In this document: positions 44,374-54,416 of the stretch, one piece after another
Numbering within the stretch: the first letter of the stretch is position 1
Layout of the letters: every line of letters starts with the position of its first letter
From: Beggiatoa leptomitoformis
Lineage (GTDB): Bacteria > Pseudomonadota > Gammaproteobacteria > Beggiatoales > Beggiatoaceae
Direction of reading: 5' to 3'
NCBI RefSeq assembly: GCF_001305575.3
Contig: NZ_CP012373.2
Location: forward strand, 620,001 to 684,000
DNA: 64,000 nucleotides
The notes under the pieces: generated by a model
The model's input: only the letters and a program-made list of their open reading frames with translations
What the model was told of the DNA's origin: nothing
The model's database searches: none
Program-made: the position numbers and the translations under genes

Positions 44374-45234
44374 ATGCGAATTCTTGTCAACTCTCTCCCT
44401 AAAAGTGGTACTCATTTACTCACAAAAACGATACAACTACTTGGTTATCAAGAGTATGCACTACATAAAAGTTATAGTCTCACCTTGCGGGAATGGTTGG
44501 GCATTCGCATTCCAAAATTATTGGTTTATCGCCAAGCCAAAAATGCCACAAAAAAACCCGCAGATACCCAAGTACATATTGATATTGGTGTATTTACGCC
44601 GTATCCCGTCAATCAACCCACACTTTGTTATTGGTTAAAAAGCATTCCAAACCAACATTATATTCAAGGACATATTCCCTACCACCCTGCCTTATCGCCT
44701 TTATTAAAATCGGTTGGTTATAAACATGTTGCCATCATTCGTGATCCACGCGCGGTATTGGCTTCTTTTTTACCCTTTGTACTATCTGCGCGACAAACGG
44801 ACATGGGCGCGCATTTTTTAGAGGATGATTTTCAACCGCTCTCCTTTACAGAACGATTAGAATTTATCTTACAAGGGGGACATGCACCACAGGCAAATGT
44901 AACGATTCTACCCTTTACGCAGGTTTTTCATTCTATTACTGCTTGGCAGACAGACCCCAATTGTTTATTGGTGCGTTTTGAAGATTTAGTGGGCGAGCAA
45001 GGGGGCGGGGAAGCCAGTCAACAGCAGGCAACTGTAGAACGCATTGCTCAGCATTTAGAAATACCATTGACTTCTGAAGTCCGACGTAATTTACATCGTA
45101 TTTATGATGCAAATTCACGTACTTTTCGTATCGGTAAAATTGACAGTTGGCGCGAAACCATACCCGCTGAAAATTTACAACGGGTTATAGAATATTGTGA
45201 ACCTTTATGTAAAACAATTGGATATGTCACCTAA
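44374..45234 (+). CDS. Sulfotransferase (PAPS-dependent), second copy
   Basis: 286 residues with the 5'-phosphosulfate loop LPKSGTH (8-14) and the 3'-phosphate site VAIIRDPRAVLASFLPF. Further family blocks are LVRFEDLVGEQGGG, typical of the Sulfotransfer_1 group, and FRIGKIDSWRETI near the C-terminus. It belongs to a different branch from the enzyme at 31421. It is last in the co-directional cluster and follows the sulfatases directly. Part of this gene (44753-44821) left a fossil between the sulfatases. Acceptor unknown. Confidence 0.92.
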   Translation: MRILVNSLPKSGTHLLTKTIQLLGYQEYALHKSYSLTLREWLGIRIPKLLVYRQAKNATKKPADTQVHIDIGVFTPYPVNQPTLCYWLKSIPNQHYIQGHIPYHPALSPLLKSVGYKHVAIIRDPRAVLASFLPFVLSARQTDMGAHFLEDDFQPLSFTERLEFILQGGHAPQANVTILPFTQVFHSITAWQTDPNCLLVRFEDLVGEQGGGEASQQQATVERIAQHLEIPLTSEVRRNLHRIYDANSRTFRIGKIDSWRETIPAENLQRVIEYCEPLCKTIGYVT

Positions 45235-45323
45235 GTTTGGGATAGCAAAAGTCGCTGTTTTTCAGCTTTTAAATTCTGAAAGTTCGGATAATTCCAAAAG
45301 TTATAATTCAAACACGCTTTAAA

Positions 45324-45356
45324 ACGGATAACATTGCTTAAAACAGTGGTATTCGT
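45324..45356. repeat. Dispersed inverted repeat, family 2
   Basis: ACGGATA (45324-45330) with TATTCGT (45350-45356), one G-T pair. The centre ACATTGCTTAAAACAGTGG aligns with the copy at 53851. Confidence 0.55.
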
Positions 45357-45430
45357 ATGACTTTTGTGAATGGCGGATTCGTCTTTACCCCACGTCATAA
45401 CGCTACGCATCCCCTTATTATTCACGATAG

Positions 45431-46375
<945 letters not shown>

Positions 46376-46398
46376 AGTCACATCCGAAGCGTAGAGAC

Positions 46399-46418
46399 AC
46401 GGCGAAGAAATTCGCCGT
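46399..46418. other. Stem-loop between argB and glmM
   Basis: ACGGCGAA pairs with TTCGCCGT around a GAAA tetraloop, 24 bp after the argB stop, in a GTAGAGACACGGCGAA context that resembles known dispersed palindromes. No T tract. Confidence 0.6.
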
Positions 46419-46445
46419 TACATTATTTTGTCTAGGTTATTCATA

Positions 46446-47789
46446 ATGAAACAAGAACGTAAATACTTTGGCACGGATGGTATTCGAGGAACCGTAGGAG
46501 AGTATCCAATCACCCCTGATTTTGTGTTAAAACTGGGTTGGGCAGTTGGGCGAGTGTTAGCAAATGGTAAAGGGCGTAATAAAATCATTATTGGTAAAGA
46601 CACCCGAATTTCTGGCTATATGTTTGAATCTGCACTAGAAGCGGGGCTATCGGCAGCGGGTATGGATGTGGGTTTATTAGGACCGATGCCAACCCCCGGT
46701 ATTGCTTATTTAACACGCACTTTTCATGCACAAGCGGGTATTGTTATCAGTGCTTCACATAATCCTTTTCAAGATAATGGGATAAAATTTTTTTCCAGTC
46801 GTGGTACAAAATTACCTGATGATGTTGAACTTGCCATAGAAGCTGAATTAGATAAACCCATGCGTATGGCAACGGCGGATAAGTTTGGTAAAGCAGAACG
46901 GATTAATGATGCTCGAGGACGTTATATTGAATTTTGTAAGCGTACAATTTTATATGATACGGATTTAAAAGGGGTTAAGTTAATTGTTGATTGCGCACAT
47001 GGGGCAACTTATAACATTGCACCAGCGGTTTTTGAAGAGTTAGGGGCAAGTGTTACCAGCATTGGCGTGCAACCCAATGGTTTAAATATTAACGAGGGGG
47101 TTGGTGCAACCCAGCCTCAAAAATTGCGGGAAATGGTATTAGAACGCCAAGCAGATTTAGGCATCGCCTTAGATGGTGATGGCGACCGCGTGATTATGGT
47201 TGACCATCGTGGCGAAATTGTTGATGGTGATGAATTATTATTTATTATTGCTAATGCACGTCATCAGGCAGGACAGTTACAAGGTGCGGTTGTTGGCACA
47301 TTGATGAGTAATTTTGGTTTAGAAAAGGCTTTATTAGACAAGGGCATTAATTTTCATCGGGCTGCGGTTGGTGACCGTTATGTCTTAGAACTGTTGCAAC
47401 AAGTTGGCGGTTGTTTGGGTGGGGAATCATCAGGGCATGTGATTTGTTTAGACCGCACAACAACGGGCGATGGCATTATTACCGCGTTGCAAGTATTGGA
47501 AATCAGTCGGCAAACAGGGTTAAGCGTGCATGAATTAAAGCAGGGAATGCAGAAATTACCGCAACTGATGATTAATATCCCCATCCAAAATGGTCCAAAA
47601 ATATTACAATTGCCTATTGTAAAACAAGCATTACAGTCAGCAGAACAACAGTTAGCCCAACAAGGACGGGTTCTATTGCGTCCTTCGGGAACAGAACCGT
47701 TAATTCGTGTTATGGTAGAAGGTGCAGATTTACAACAGGTTAAAACCGTTGTAGAAGATTTGGCTGATGTTATTCGCGCACAGGTATAA
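46446..47789 (+). CDS. glmM: Phosphoglucosamine mutase
   Basis: GlmM makes glucosamine-1-phosphate for peptidoglycan and LPS precursors. The 447 residues contain the start signature [16 protein letters not shown], phosphoserine Ser104 in [16 protein letters not shown], the Mg-binding DGDGDR, the sugar-binding GGESSGHV, and the phosphate loop [15 protein letters not shown] start at ATG 46446, with AGG about 10 nt upstream; the frame begins with a TTG at 46428 that adds six residues unlike the family. It follows argB on the same strand; folP/ftsH, common neighbours, are absent. Confidence 0.97.
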   Translation: MKQERKYFGTDGIRGTVGEYPITPDFVLKLGWAVGRVLANGKGRNKIIIGKDTRISGYMFESALEAGLSAAGMDVGLLGPMPTPGIAYLTRTFHAQAGIVISASHNPFQDNGIKFFSSRGTKLPDDVELAIEAELDKPMRMATADKFGKAERINDARGRYIEFCKRTILYDTDLKGVKLIVDCAHGATYNIAPAVFEELGASVTSIGVQPNGLNINEGVGATQPQKLREMVLERQADLGIALDGDGDRVIMVDHRGEIVDGDELLFIIANARHQAGQLQGAVVGTLMSNFGLEKALLDKGINFHRAAVGDRYVLELLQQVGGCLGGESSGHVICLDRTTTGDGIITALQVLEISRQTGLSVHELKQGMQKLPQLMINIPIQNGPKILQLPIVKQALQSAEQQLAQQGRVLLRPSGTEPLIRVMVEGADLQQVKTVVEDLADVIRAQV

Positions 47790-47798
47790 GTTGCTTGG

Positions 47799-47868
47799 TT
47801 GTCTGAATCAGAATTAGCAGGATTAAAAATCATTACAGTTAGGGTTCTGAAAATTCTGCTTCAGACAA
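47799..47868. repeat. Dispersed inverted repeat, family 1
   Basis: TTGTCTGAATCAGAATT (47799-47815) and AAATTCTGCTTCAGACAA (47851-47868) are near-perfect inverted arms. The interior GCAGGATTAAAAATCATTAC resembles long sequence families seen between genes in other bacteria. It lies between the convergent glmM and DsbD-like genes and may serve as their terminator. Confidence 0.75.
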
Positions 47869-47871
47869 ACT

Positions 47872-49977
47872 TTACAGTGCATTGAGTACAATAGAAGGCG
47901 TAAGTAATTGAGGTAAAACAATTGGCTCAGCGGCATTTGCTGCGTAATACAAATAAAGCGGAACGCCACTGCGTTGAAACTGGTTTAATAAAGCCGTGAT
48001 TTCTGGATTTTCATTTGTCCAATCACCCTTTAAATAATAAATGTTCTTATTAACAAAGGCTTGTTGTACCGCTTGTGTGTTTAAGGCAACTTGTTCATTA
48101 ACCAAACAAGTAATGCACCAATCAGCGGTTAAATTAACAAAAACGGCTTTGCCTTCAGCCCGTAATTGTGCCAATTTTTCCGCGCTGTACGCCAATGAGG
48201 CGGTTGTTTCTGGCGCGTTATGATTGCCCATAACGGGGTTTAAAAACGCACTACTTAATAAACCTAATGCAATTCCCCCCGCTAATAGGCTCAAACAAGC
48301 ATGTAAAATGCGCCAGTTGTGTTTTACGTATGGATTGTGTCCCCAAACCCAAAGCGCGAATGCAAGCAATACTAAGCCGATTAATACAATCGCCATACCG
48401 TTGACGCTGGTTTGTCGCCCTAAAATCCATAATAACCAGACAACCGTTAAATAGAGTGGAAACGCCATAAACTGTTTAAACGTGTCCATCCACGCGCCTG
48501 CACGGGGTAAAAATCGCGCCCATTGTGGTAAAAAAGTTAGTAATAAAAACGGTAACGCCATGCCTAAACCCAAGGCGGAAAAAATAGCCAGTGCTGTCGT
48601 TGGGGATTGTAACAGCGCGAAACCAACCGCCGTTCCCATAAAGGGTGCGGAACAGGGGCTAGCGACAACAACCGCTAAAACACCTGTAAAAAATGAGCCA
48701 CGATAACCGCGTTGTGTTGCGAGGGAATCACCAATTCCCATTAAACGCGTGCCAAAAGTCACAACGCCCGATAAACTCAACGCCATCGCAAAAAATAGGT
48801 AGGCTAATATAGCTACAAAAAGTGGGGATTGTAATTGAAATCCCCAGCCAATATGCGCCCCACCAGCCCGTAACCCTAATAAAATCCCTGCAATCAGTAA
48901 AAACGCACTAATCACCCCGCTGGTGTAAATGATGCCGTGTAAGCGTTGTTTACGCACGGATAAATAATGCGATTCGGCAAGGCTTACCGCTTTTAAAGCG
49001 AGGATAGGAAAAACACAGGGCATTAAATTAAGAATTAATCCTCCCAACAAGGCAAATAAGAGAATTAATAGCAGTGTGGTTTGTTCACCATTGCTTGGTT
49101 TTGCGGTGTTGTATGTTTGTCCTGCACGTTGGGCTTGGGTAAATGTGAGCGGGAGCGTGACAGGTGCTGGTGTTGCTACGAGTTGATAACTTTGTGTTTT
49201 ATCTGCTTGGGTAACGACTAAAACGCCTGAGAGTTGGGCAGGGGGAGTGTTAAAAAAAGGGTGTTGCGGAATGCGTAAAAATAAATTATCGGCTTCCTGC
49301 ATAAGCATTTGTGGCGCGGCGTTTTGAATCAAATCTTTATCGTTGGGAAAAAAGGCGATAGTTTGTAGATTATTCAACATATCCGTTTGAATTTGTATGA
49401 TAAGTGCATTATCAGCAAAATTAAAACGGGCTTGCCATTCGACGGGAATGGGTAACGCGGCGCGAGTATTAGCAAAAGCAGTTTGCCAGCGTGCATCGGG
49501 TGTGGGTGTTGCTGTGCTGATAGGTAAGCTTAGGGTTAAATTTGCATCACCCGGTACACAGATAGTTTCACAGACTAACCAACGGGCTTTGGCTTGAATT
49601 GCTAATGTGGTGGCGGTGTATTGTGCGGGAATGGTGACTTGTGCAAGTAGATAATTTTCCGCGCTGTATCCAAAATTCATCAGATGTGCAAAAGGAATAC
49701 GTTGTGGATATGCCCATTGGAATTCACCCACTTGTACGCCATCAGGTACTTGCCATTTAACACTGGGCGGCATCCCTGAATCACCCGAATTGCGCCAATA
49801 AGTATGCCAATTAACATCAGGTTGCAAACGTAAAGCCAGCCAAAAACTATCGCCCGCTTTTCCTGAAGTGACTTCAGCAATCAGTTCAACTTCAATATGT
49901 TCCCCTCTGATAGGGGTAGCAAAACTATTTGGCGTAATAAATAGTAATAATAACAGTAGCAAATAGCGAATTTTCAT
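47872..49977 (-). CDS. DsbD/ScsB-type membrane thiol:disulfide reductase
   Basis: 701 residues: signal peptide (ending NSFA), then a periplasmic N-terminal domain with a redox Cys pair (VCETICVPGD) and the family block PPSVKWQVPDGVQVGEFQWA. An eight-TM electron channel follows, with Cys in LNLMPCVFPILALK and VVASPCSAPFMGTA. The C-terminal thioredoxin domain has WCITC. It moves electrons from cytoplasmic thioredoxin to the periplasm. The N-terminal type and MPCVFP loop are closer to ScsB/CcdA-like proteins than to E. coli DsbD. The partner is not adjacent. Confidence 0.93.
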   Translation of the reverse strand: MKIRYLLLLLLLFITPNSFATPIRGEHIEVELIAEVTSGKAGDSFWLALRLQPDVNWHTYWRNSGDSGMPPSVKWQVPDGVQVGEFQWAYPQRIPFAHLMNFGYSAENYLLAQVTIPAQYTATTLAIQAKARWLVCETICVPGDANLTLSLPISTATPTPDARWQTAFANTRAALPIPVEWQARFNFADNALIIQIQTDMLNNLQTIAFFPNDKDLIQNAAPQMLMQEADNLFLRIPQHPFFNTPPAQLSGVLVVTQADKTQSYQLVATPAPVTLPLTFTQAQRAGQTYNTAKPSNGEQTTLLLILLFALLGGLILNLMPCVFPILALKAVSLAESHYLSVRKQRLHGIIYTSGVISAFLLIAGILLGLRAGGAHIGWGFQLQSPLFVAILAYLFFAMALSLSGVVTFGTRLMGIGDSLATQRGYRGSFFTGVLAVVVASPCSAPFMGTAVGFALLQSPTTALAIFSALGLGMALPFLLLTFLPQWARFLPRAGAWMDTFKQFMAFPLYLTVVWLLWILGRQTSVNGMAIVLIGLVLLAFALWVWGHNPYVKHNWRILHACLSLLAGGIALGLLSSAFLNPVMGNHNAPETTASLAYSAEKLAQLRAEGKAVFVNLTADWCITCLVNEQVALNTQAVQQAFVNKNIYYLKGDWTNENPEITALLNQFQRSGVPLYLYYAANAAEPIVLPQLLTPSIVLNAL

Positions 49978-50070
49978 GCGTTATATCCAAACAGGGTTAA
50001 GACTGTTTGCATTTTGCCATAGATGATGAGTAAACAATAATGGAAGATTGGGAAGGGAATTCGTGATTTT

Positions 50071-50091
50071 CCCCCTTTAAGAAAAAGGGGG
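50071..50091. other. Stem-loop after the MBL hydrolase gene
   Basis: CCCCCTTT (50071-50078) and AAAGGGGG (50084-50091) form an 8-bp stem with an AAGAA loop. It lies 28 bp beyond the stop of the minus-strand hydrolase gene and may stabilise or terminate that mRNA; the T tail is missing. Confidence 0.55.
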
Positions 50092-50118
50092 CTTCAGCAG
50101 AAAGGTGTTTAGAGTGGC

Positions 50119-51168
50119 TTATTTTTTAGGCGGTGGATAGCTATGTGAATCCCCCGCTGAAAGGATGCCAAAAAACATTTTTTCAGGAATTATTGGGTAA
50201 TTATCATAATGATATAATAAGCATTTTTTCTGAATTTCTGGGTCAAGATGTTTAATTAAATCAGAAATATGTGGATGCACACCAGAGGGAAATGCACTTG
50301 TTTCGCAATCCATATAAATACGGTCGGCTTTGCGATAGTGCATTTCTAATTGTGGGGGAATCATAAATTGAATATCTGTCGGCATCAATACGTTATAGCC
50401 GCTAGAATGTTGTAGGCTAATGCCATAACTGGGCATTTCTTCTGAGCTGGAAAAAACGTGCATCGCAAACACGGGTGTCATCACCCATGAGTCTTCCCCA
50501 TCTTGAAAAGTATGGGTAGCTGTTCTGCCATCCTCTTGTTTGCCCACAAGATGAATATCAAAATAAGTCTCTAAATTTACATTCGGCACGCCCTGCACGG
50601 TATCTAAACCGGGCCCTACGGCTCGTCTTAATGGTTCAAGCACTTTTTTATGAATAAATAAATCGGGTTTTGCATTGGCTGGCGGATTTGCCCATAAAGT
50701 TTGTTCATGAAATAGCTTATCTGCGATAAACATCCCGCCTAGCCATGCTTTCTTTTGCTGGGTGTAGTTTGGATTAAATAAGGTTGTAAGCGCAATACAT
50801 TCCATCCCGCCAATATGGTCATTGTGTGGGTGAGAAATATAAACACCGTCAATTTGATTAGAGCTAATATTTAAAGCTTTTAGCGCATGGCGAGCATCGC
50901 CACCCATATCAATTAATAAACGATAAGGTGCAGTACCACGTTTGCTTGGCATATCAAATTCTAATAGGAAGTTTGAGTGCCATTTAGGGTTGTAATAACA
51001 TTTACTACGTTGTGTCAAGTGTGCGGTCAGCTCAGCATCTGACAGCGTTTGTAATGTACGAGTTCCTTTTAATTCTAAAATCAACTCTCGCACATCCTGA
51101 ACGGATAAACCGTGTTCGTATTCTCCAGTTGAGAATGCCGCGTTCACACCAATGGCTGTAATTTTCAT
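50119..51168 (-). CDS. Metallo-beta-lactamase-fold hydrolase
   Basis: 349 residues with the MBL metal site ISHPHNDHIGGME (HxHxDH) and further ligands in FAMHVFSSSEEM, VLMPTDIQFM and the C-terminal HYDNYP. The region YRLLIDMGGDARHALKALNI places substrate-side residues before the metal motif, in the style of RNase Z-like or phosphodiesterase-like members. The true substrate is unknown. It is free of signal peptide, so cytoplasmic. It is flanked by widely spaced genes of other function. Confidence 0.88.
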   Translation of the reverse strand: MKITAIGVNAAFSTGEYEHGLSVQDVRELILELKGTRTLQTLSDAELTAHLTQRSKCYYNPKWHSNFLLEFDMPSKRGTAPYRLLIDMGGDARHALKALNISSNQIDGVYISHPHNDHIGGMECIALTTLFNPNYTQQKKAWLGGMFIADKLFHEQTLWANPPANAKPDLFIHKKVLEPLRRAVGPGLDTVQGVPNVNLETYFDIHLVGKQEDGRTATHTFQDGEDSWVMTPVFAMHVFSSSEEMPSYGISLQHSSGYNVLMPTDIQFMIPPQLEMHYRKADRIYMDCETSAFPSGVHPHISDLIKHLDPEIQKKCLLYHYDNYPIIPEKMFFGILSAGDSHSYPPPKK

Positions 51169-51373
51169 GAGTTAGTATTTATTTTAGGCTTAAACATAAA
51201 TAACAAGAAATTGTTTTATAAGGAAAAATCACCACAAAGGAATGATTAACAACGCGCTCGCACAAACATAACATTACACTTTATTAATCATATCACTCAG
51301 GATTCATGAAAGGAAATAATAACTTTGCAACAAGGCGGTTGACTCAATATGGCAACTATTTTCAAATGGGTAT

Positions 51374-52075
51374 TTAACGTTGTTCAAACTGATTAATTTT
51401 CTGGCGCAATTCATTAATAACCGACGCATCTACAGGTTGATGTCGGTCATTTTCAACAATACCACTTAAGGTATCGGCAATTCGTTGTGCTGTATTCATC
51501 ATCAGTTCAAACGCGACACGTCCGCCAAAAGGGCCGGGCAATTGCATAAATAGCGCAAGTCCTTGACTATGAAAAGTATCAGCTTCTTCTGGATTAAAAA
51601 CACCGGGTTCCATAATATTGGCAATGCTAAAAATAGGATGCTGTGTTTTTGACTCGCCTAAGCCATAGTGATGAAAAATCCGTTTTTTACCGTGTACCAG
51701 CCCTAAATCCTGCAACACTTCAAAAATATCAGTGCCTGAAAAACCGATTTCATGTTGCGCAATCACAAACAATACAATAATTAATTCTGATGGTTGTGTT
51801 GGTGTGGCGGAATCGGCTTCTGCCTGCTGTTCTGTTTCAAAGCCATCCTGAAATAATCCAGTAGCTTCATTATGCGTGGTTGTTGAATGCGGTGTGTTTA
51901 TATCAGAATCATCAAATAAAGCCGATTCGGCGGATGCAAAAATGTTTTTTTCTGCATGATACCCTGATTTATTTTTATGGCGAAGGTATAAGAAAAGACC
52001 TATTAGTCCTGCCAAAAAAACAATGATGCCTACAATAATAAGCCAATTATTCATTAACATATCATAATTTATCAT
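51374..52075 (-). CDS. zipA: Cell division protein ZipA
   Basis: ZipA tethers FtsZ to the inner membrane at the division site and is confined to Gammaproteobacteria. The 233 residues have an N-terminal TM helix (NNWLIIVGIIVFLAGLIGLF), a short basic and acidic linker (about 30-95), and the C-terminal FtsZ-binding domain. That domain shows LGLVHGKKRIFHHYGLGES, HPIFSIANIMEPGVFNPEEA, ALFMQLPGPFGGRVAFELMM and LRQKINQFEQR. The linker is much shorter than the E. coli P/Q domain. Usual neighbours smc and ligA are missing. The ATG could be 52075, 52060 or 52054. Confidence 0.93.
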   Translation of the reverse strand: MINYDMLMNNWLIIVGIIVFLAGLIGLFLYLRHKNKSGYHAEKNIFASAESALFDDSDINTPHSTTTHNEATGLFQDGFETEQQAEADSATPTQPSELIIVLFVIAQHEIGFSGTDIFEVLQDLGLVHGKKRIFHHYGLGESKTQHPIFSIANIMEPGVFNPEEADTFHSQGLALFMQLPGPFGGRVAFELMMNTAQRIADTLSGIVENDRHQPVDASVINELRQKINQFEQR

Positions 52076-52362
52076 GATGTTTGTGGTTTACCTTTACGCG
52101 ATGGCAAGCCCATATTGGGTCAAGGTCATTTAGTCAAAATTCTCTTATTTTACACATTTTGTTTTAGGTTTGACTAACTGCATAAAACTTGCCTAAGAAT
52201 GAGGGTAATAGCCAAATTGGGGAATGAGGACAAACAATTATTTTTAATTGGGATAGATTAAAAGAGAGCTGTCAGAATTAACAAAGTGGTGTTTTCTGTT
52301 TCTACCGCTTTCTAATCCTAATCCATTAGTTAATAAATAATATTTTGATTTAGCAAAACGTA

Positions 52363-53694
52363 TTAAAACGGGCTTACTCCCGGAATCCAATCTGTACCTG
52401 CAAGAGGAACTTTAGCCATTGCAGCGGCTTCTAGTGTCAACGCGACCATATCTTCAGGTTCTAAATTTAATACATGCGTCTTTCCACAAGCGCGTGCGAG
52501 GGTTTGCATGTCTAGCACCATGGTTGTGAGATAGTTTTGCAAGTGTTTTGCGCCACGTTGCGGGTCTAAGCGGGCTTCTAATTCAGGACGATGGGTTGTA
52601 ATTCCAACAGGACAATGTCCTGTATGGCAATGATGACAATAGCCTGCTTCTGTTCCCATTGCCTGATAATCTTCTAAATATACAGGTTTATTGCAACCTA
52701 GGGCGATTAACGCACTTGTTCCAATCGACACCGCATCTGCACCTAAGGCAATCGCTTTAGCGACATCAGCACCGTTACGAATACCGCCAGAAATAATTAA
52801 TTGTACTTTACGGTGCATATCCAACGCTTGCAATGTTTCAACGGCTTGGCGTACAGCGGGTAGTGTTGGAATACCAACGTTTTCTAAAAAAACCTGTTGT
52901 GTTGCCCCCGTCCCTGCCTGCATTCCGTCTAACACAATCACATCTGCACCCGCTTTAACCGCTAAAGCAACATCATATTTCACCCGTGTTGCACCAATTT
53001 TGATATAAATTGGCTTTTCCCAATCGGTGATTTCGCGCAATTCTAAAATCTTAATTTCTAAATCATCAGACCCTGTCCAATCAGGATGTCGACATGCACT
53101 ATGCTGATCAATACCAACGGGTAAATCCCGCATGGTTGCGACACGCTCTGTATTTTTCTGTCCTAATAAAATGCCACCCCCACCGGGTTTAGAACCTTGG
53201 TCGACAACGATTTCAATCGCATCAGCACGCCGTAAATCATCAGGATTAATCCCATAACGCGAGGGCGAAATTTGATAAATCAGCGTTGTTGAGGCGGCGC
53301 GTTCTTCTGCAATCATCCCACCTTCGCCCGTTGTTGTACTTGTTCCCATTGCGCTAGCGGCTAATCCTATGGCTTGTTTTGCATTTGCGCCTAACGCGCC
53401 AAAGCTCATGCTTGCAAGGGTGATAGGAATGGCTAACTGAATCGGTTTTGTCGCATGACGTGTACCTAATGTGATGTGAGTATCACAACGTTCTCTATAG
53501 GCCTCTAACGGATAACGGGACATAGAGGCCCCCAAAAAAACCAAGTCATCAAAAGAGGGTAATGGACGTTTTGCCCCTAATCCTCGAATGCTATAAGTGC
53601 CTTGTTCAGCGGCACGATGAATATCCGCCAAAATGGTTTGAGAAAAAGTAGCCGATTCGCGTAAATAACGGGGATTAACAGCCATAAGCCTCAT
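52363..53694 (-). CDS. FMN-binding glutamate-synthase-family protein (MgsC/GlxD-like)
   Basis: 443 residues corresponding to the FMN/iron-sulfur part of glutamate synthase: PITLASMSFGALGANAKQAI, the flavin-binding DQGSKPGGGGILLGQKNT, GIDQHSACRHPDWTGSDDLE, ISGGIRNGADVAKAIALGAD, and a cluster-binding CHHCHTGHCPVG. It resembles the C subunit of N-methylglutamate synthase (MgsC) or GlxD rather than full GltB. MgsA and MgsB partners are absent here, so function is open: ammonium or methylamine assimilation, or another amidotransferase. Start may be ATG 53694 or 53685. Confidence 0.9.
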   Translation of the reverse strand: MRLMAVNPRYLRESATFSQTILADIHRAAEQGTYSIRGLGAKRPLPSFDDLVFLGASMSRYPLEAYRERCDTHITLGTRHATKPIQLAIPITLASMSFGALGANAKQAIGLAASAMGTSTTTGEGGMIAEERAASTTLIYQISPSRYGINPDDLRRADAIEIVVDQGSKPGGGGILLGQKNTERVATMRDLPVGIDQHSACRHPDWTGSDDLEIKILELREITDWEKPIYIKIGATRVKYDVALAVKAGADVIVLDGMQAGTGATQQVFLENVGIPTLPAVRQAVETLQALDMHRKVQLIISGGIRNGADVAKAIALGADAVSIGTSALIALGCNKPVYLEDYQAMGTEAGYCHHCHTGHCPVGITTHRPELEARLDPQRGAKHLQNYLTTMVLDMQTLARACGKTHVLNLEPEDMVALTLEAAAMAKVPLAGTDWIPGVSPF

Positions 53695-53772
53695 CTCTTT
53701 GGTGAAAAATAGTTATTTTAGTGGGTGATAAAAACAATCATGAAGCGTGCCGATAGATAGCGCGCCAAAAGA

Positions 53773-53845
53773 TTGTCTGAATCAACATGCGTTATCAAAC
53801 CAGCAGACTTATTTGTTAAGCCTGAACATTCTGATTCAGACAGAC
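53773..53845. repeat. Dispersed inverted repeat, family 1
   Basis: TTGTCTGAATCAACAT (from 53773) and ATTCTGATTCAGACAGAC (53828-53845) form the arms. A family 2 repeat follows after 5 bp, so the two families can be adjacent. Confidence 0.7.
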
Positions 53846-53850
53846 TTTAA

Positions 53851-53883
53851 ACGGATAATATCGCTTGATGCGGTAGTATCCGT
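53851..53883. repeat. Dispersed inverted repeat, family 2
   Basis: ACGGATA (53851-53857) and TATCCGT (53877-53883) enclose ATATCGCTTGATGCGGTAG. The centre shares CGCTTGATG/GCTTAAAAC-like bases with the copy at 45324. Confidence 0.6.
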
Positions 53884-53897
53884 ATTTTACAGGCATT

Positions 53898-54359
53898 TTA
53901 TCCCTTATTTACAGCAAATAAGGGTTTTAACAACCGTAAAATTTCCACATTGCCTACAAAATCTAACGCAGTAGAATCATCTTGGTTTTTTAAGCGATAA
54001 TCCGCACCGTGTGCCAACAAAGATTTAACAACGTCTGTTTTGCTGGCGGATGAGGCATACATCAAACAGCTCACCCCTGTTGCATTTTGGTTATTAATCT
54101 CAACGCCCGCTTTGACTAAGGCATCTATCATGGAAATATTGTTGCGAAAACAGGCAAACCATAAGGCATTATTCCCATCATTATTTTTATGGTTTAAATC
54201 AATGGCATTTAACGCTAATAAATCATAAGCAACGGCAGATTCATCACGCATAATTGCTTTTGCTAAAGCATTATTGCCATGTTCGTCCACTGTCGTCCAA
54301 TCATTTGCGTCATACGCATTTTGTGCGAGCCATTCAAGGGTTGTTGTTTGTAAAACCAT
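53898..54359 (-). CDS. Ankyrin-repeat protein
   Basis: 153 residues consisting of about four ankyrin repeats, for example DEHGNNALAKAIMRDESAV, NDGNNALWFACFRNNISM, NATGVSCLMYASSASKTDV and DDSTALDFVGNVEI. No signal peptide or other domain, so it is a cytoplasmic protein-interaction module with an unknown partner. Start ATG 54359 has GAGGA about 9 nt upstream; a TTG two codons earlier is less likely. The recC gene lies 51 bp upstream on the same strand, so they may share a transcript. Confidence 0.92.
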   Translation of the reverse strand: MVLQTTTLEWLAQNAYDANDWTTVDEHGNNALAKAIMRDESAVAYDLLALNAIDLNHKNNDGNNALWFACFRNNISMIDALVKAGVEINNQNATGVSCLMYASSASKTDVVKSLLAHGADYRLKNQDDSTALDFVGNVEILRLLKPLFAVNKG

Positions 54360-54416
54360 CGTCAAAAATCCTCATTAATAATAGATAAAACAATAAAATA
54401 GCTGTACTAAATCATC

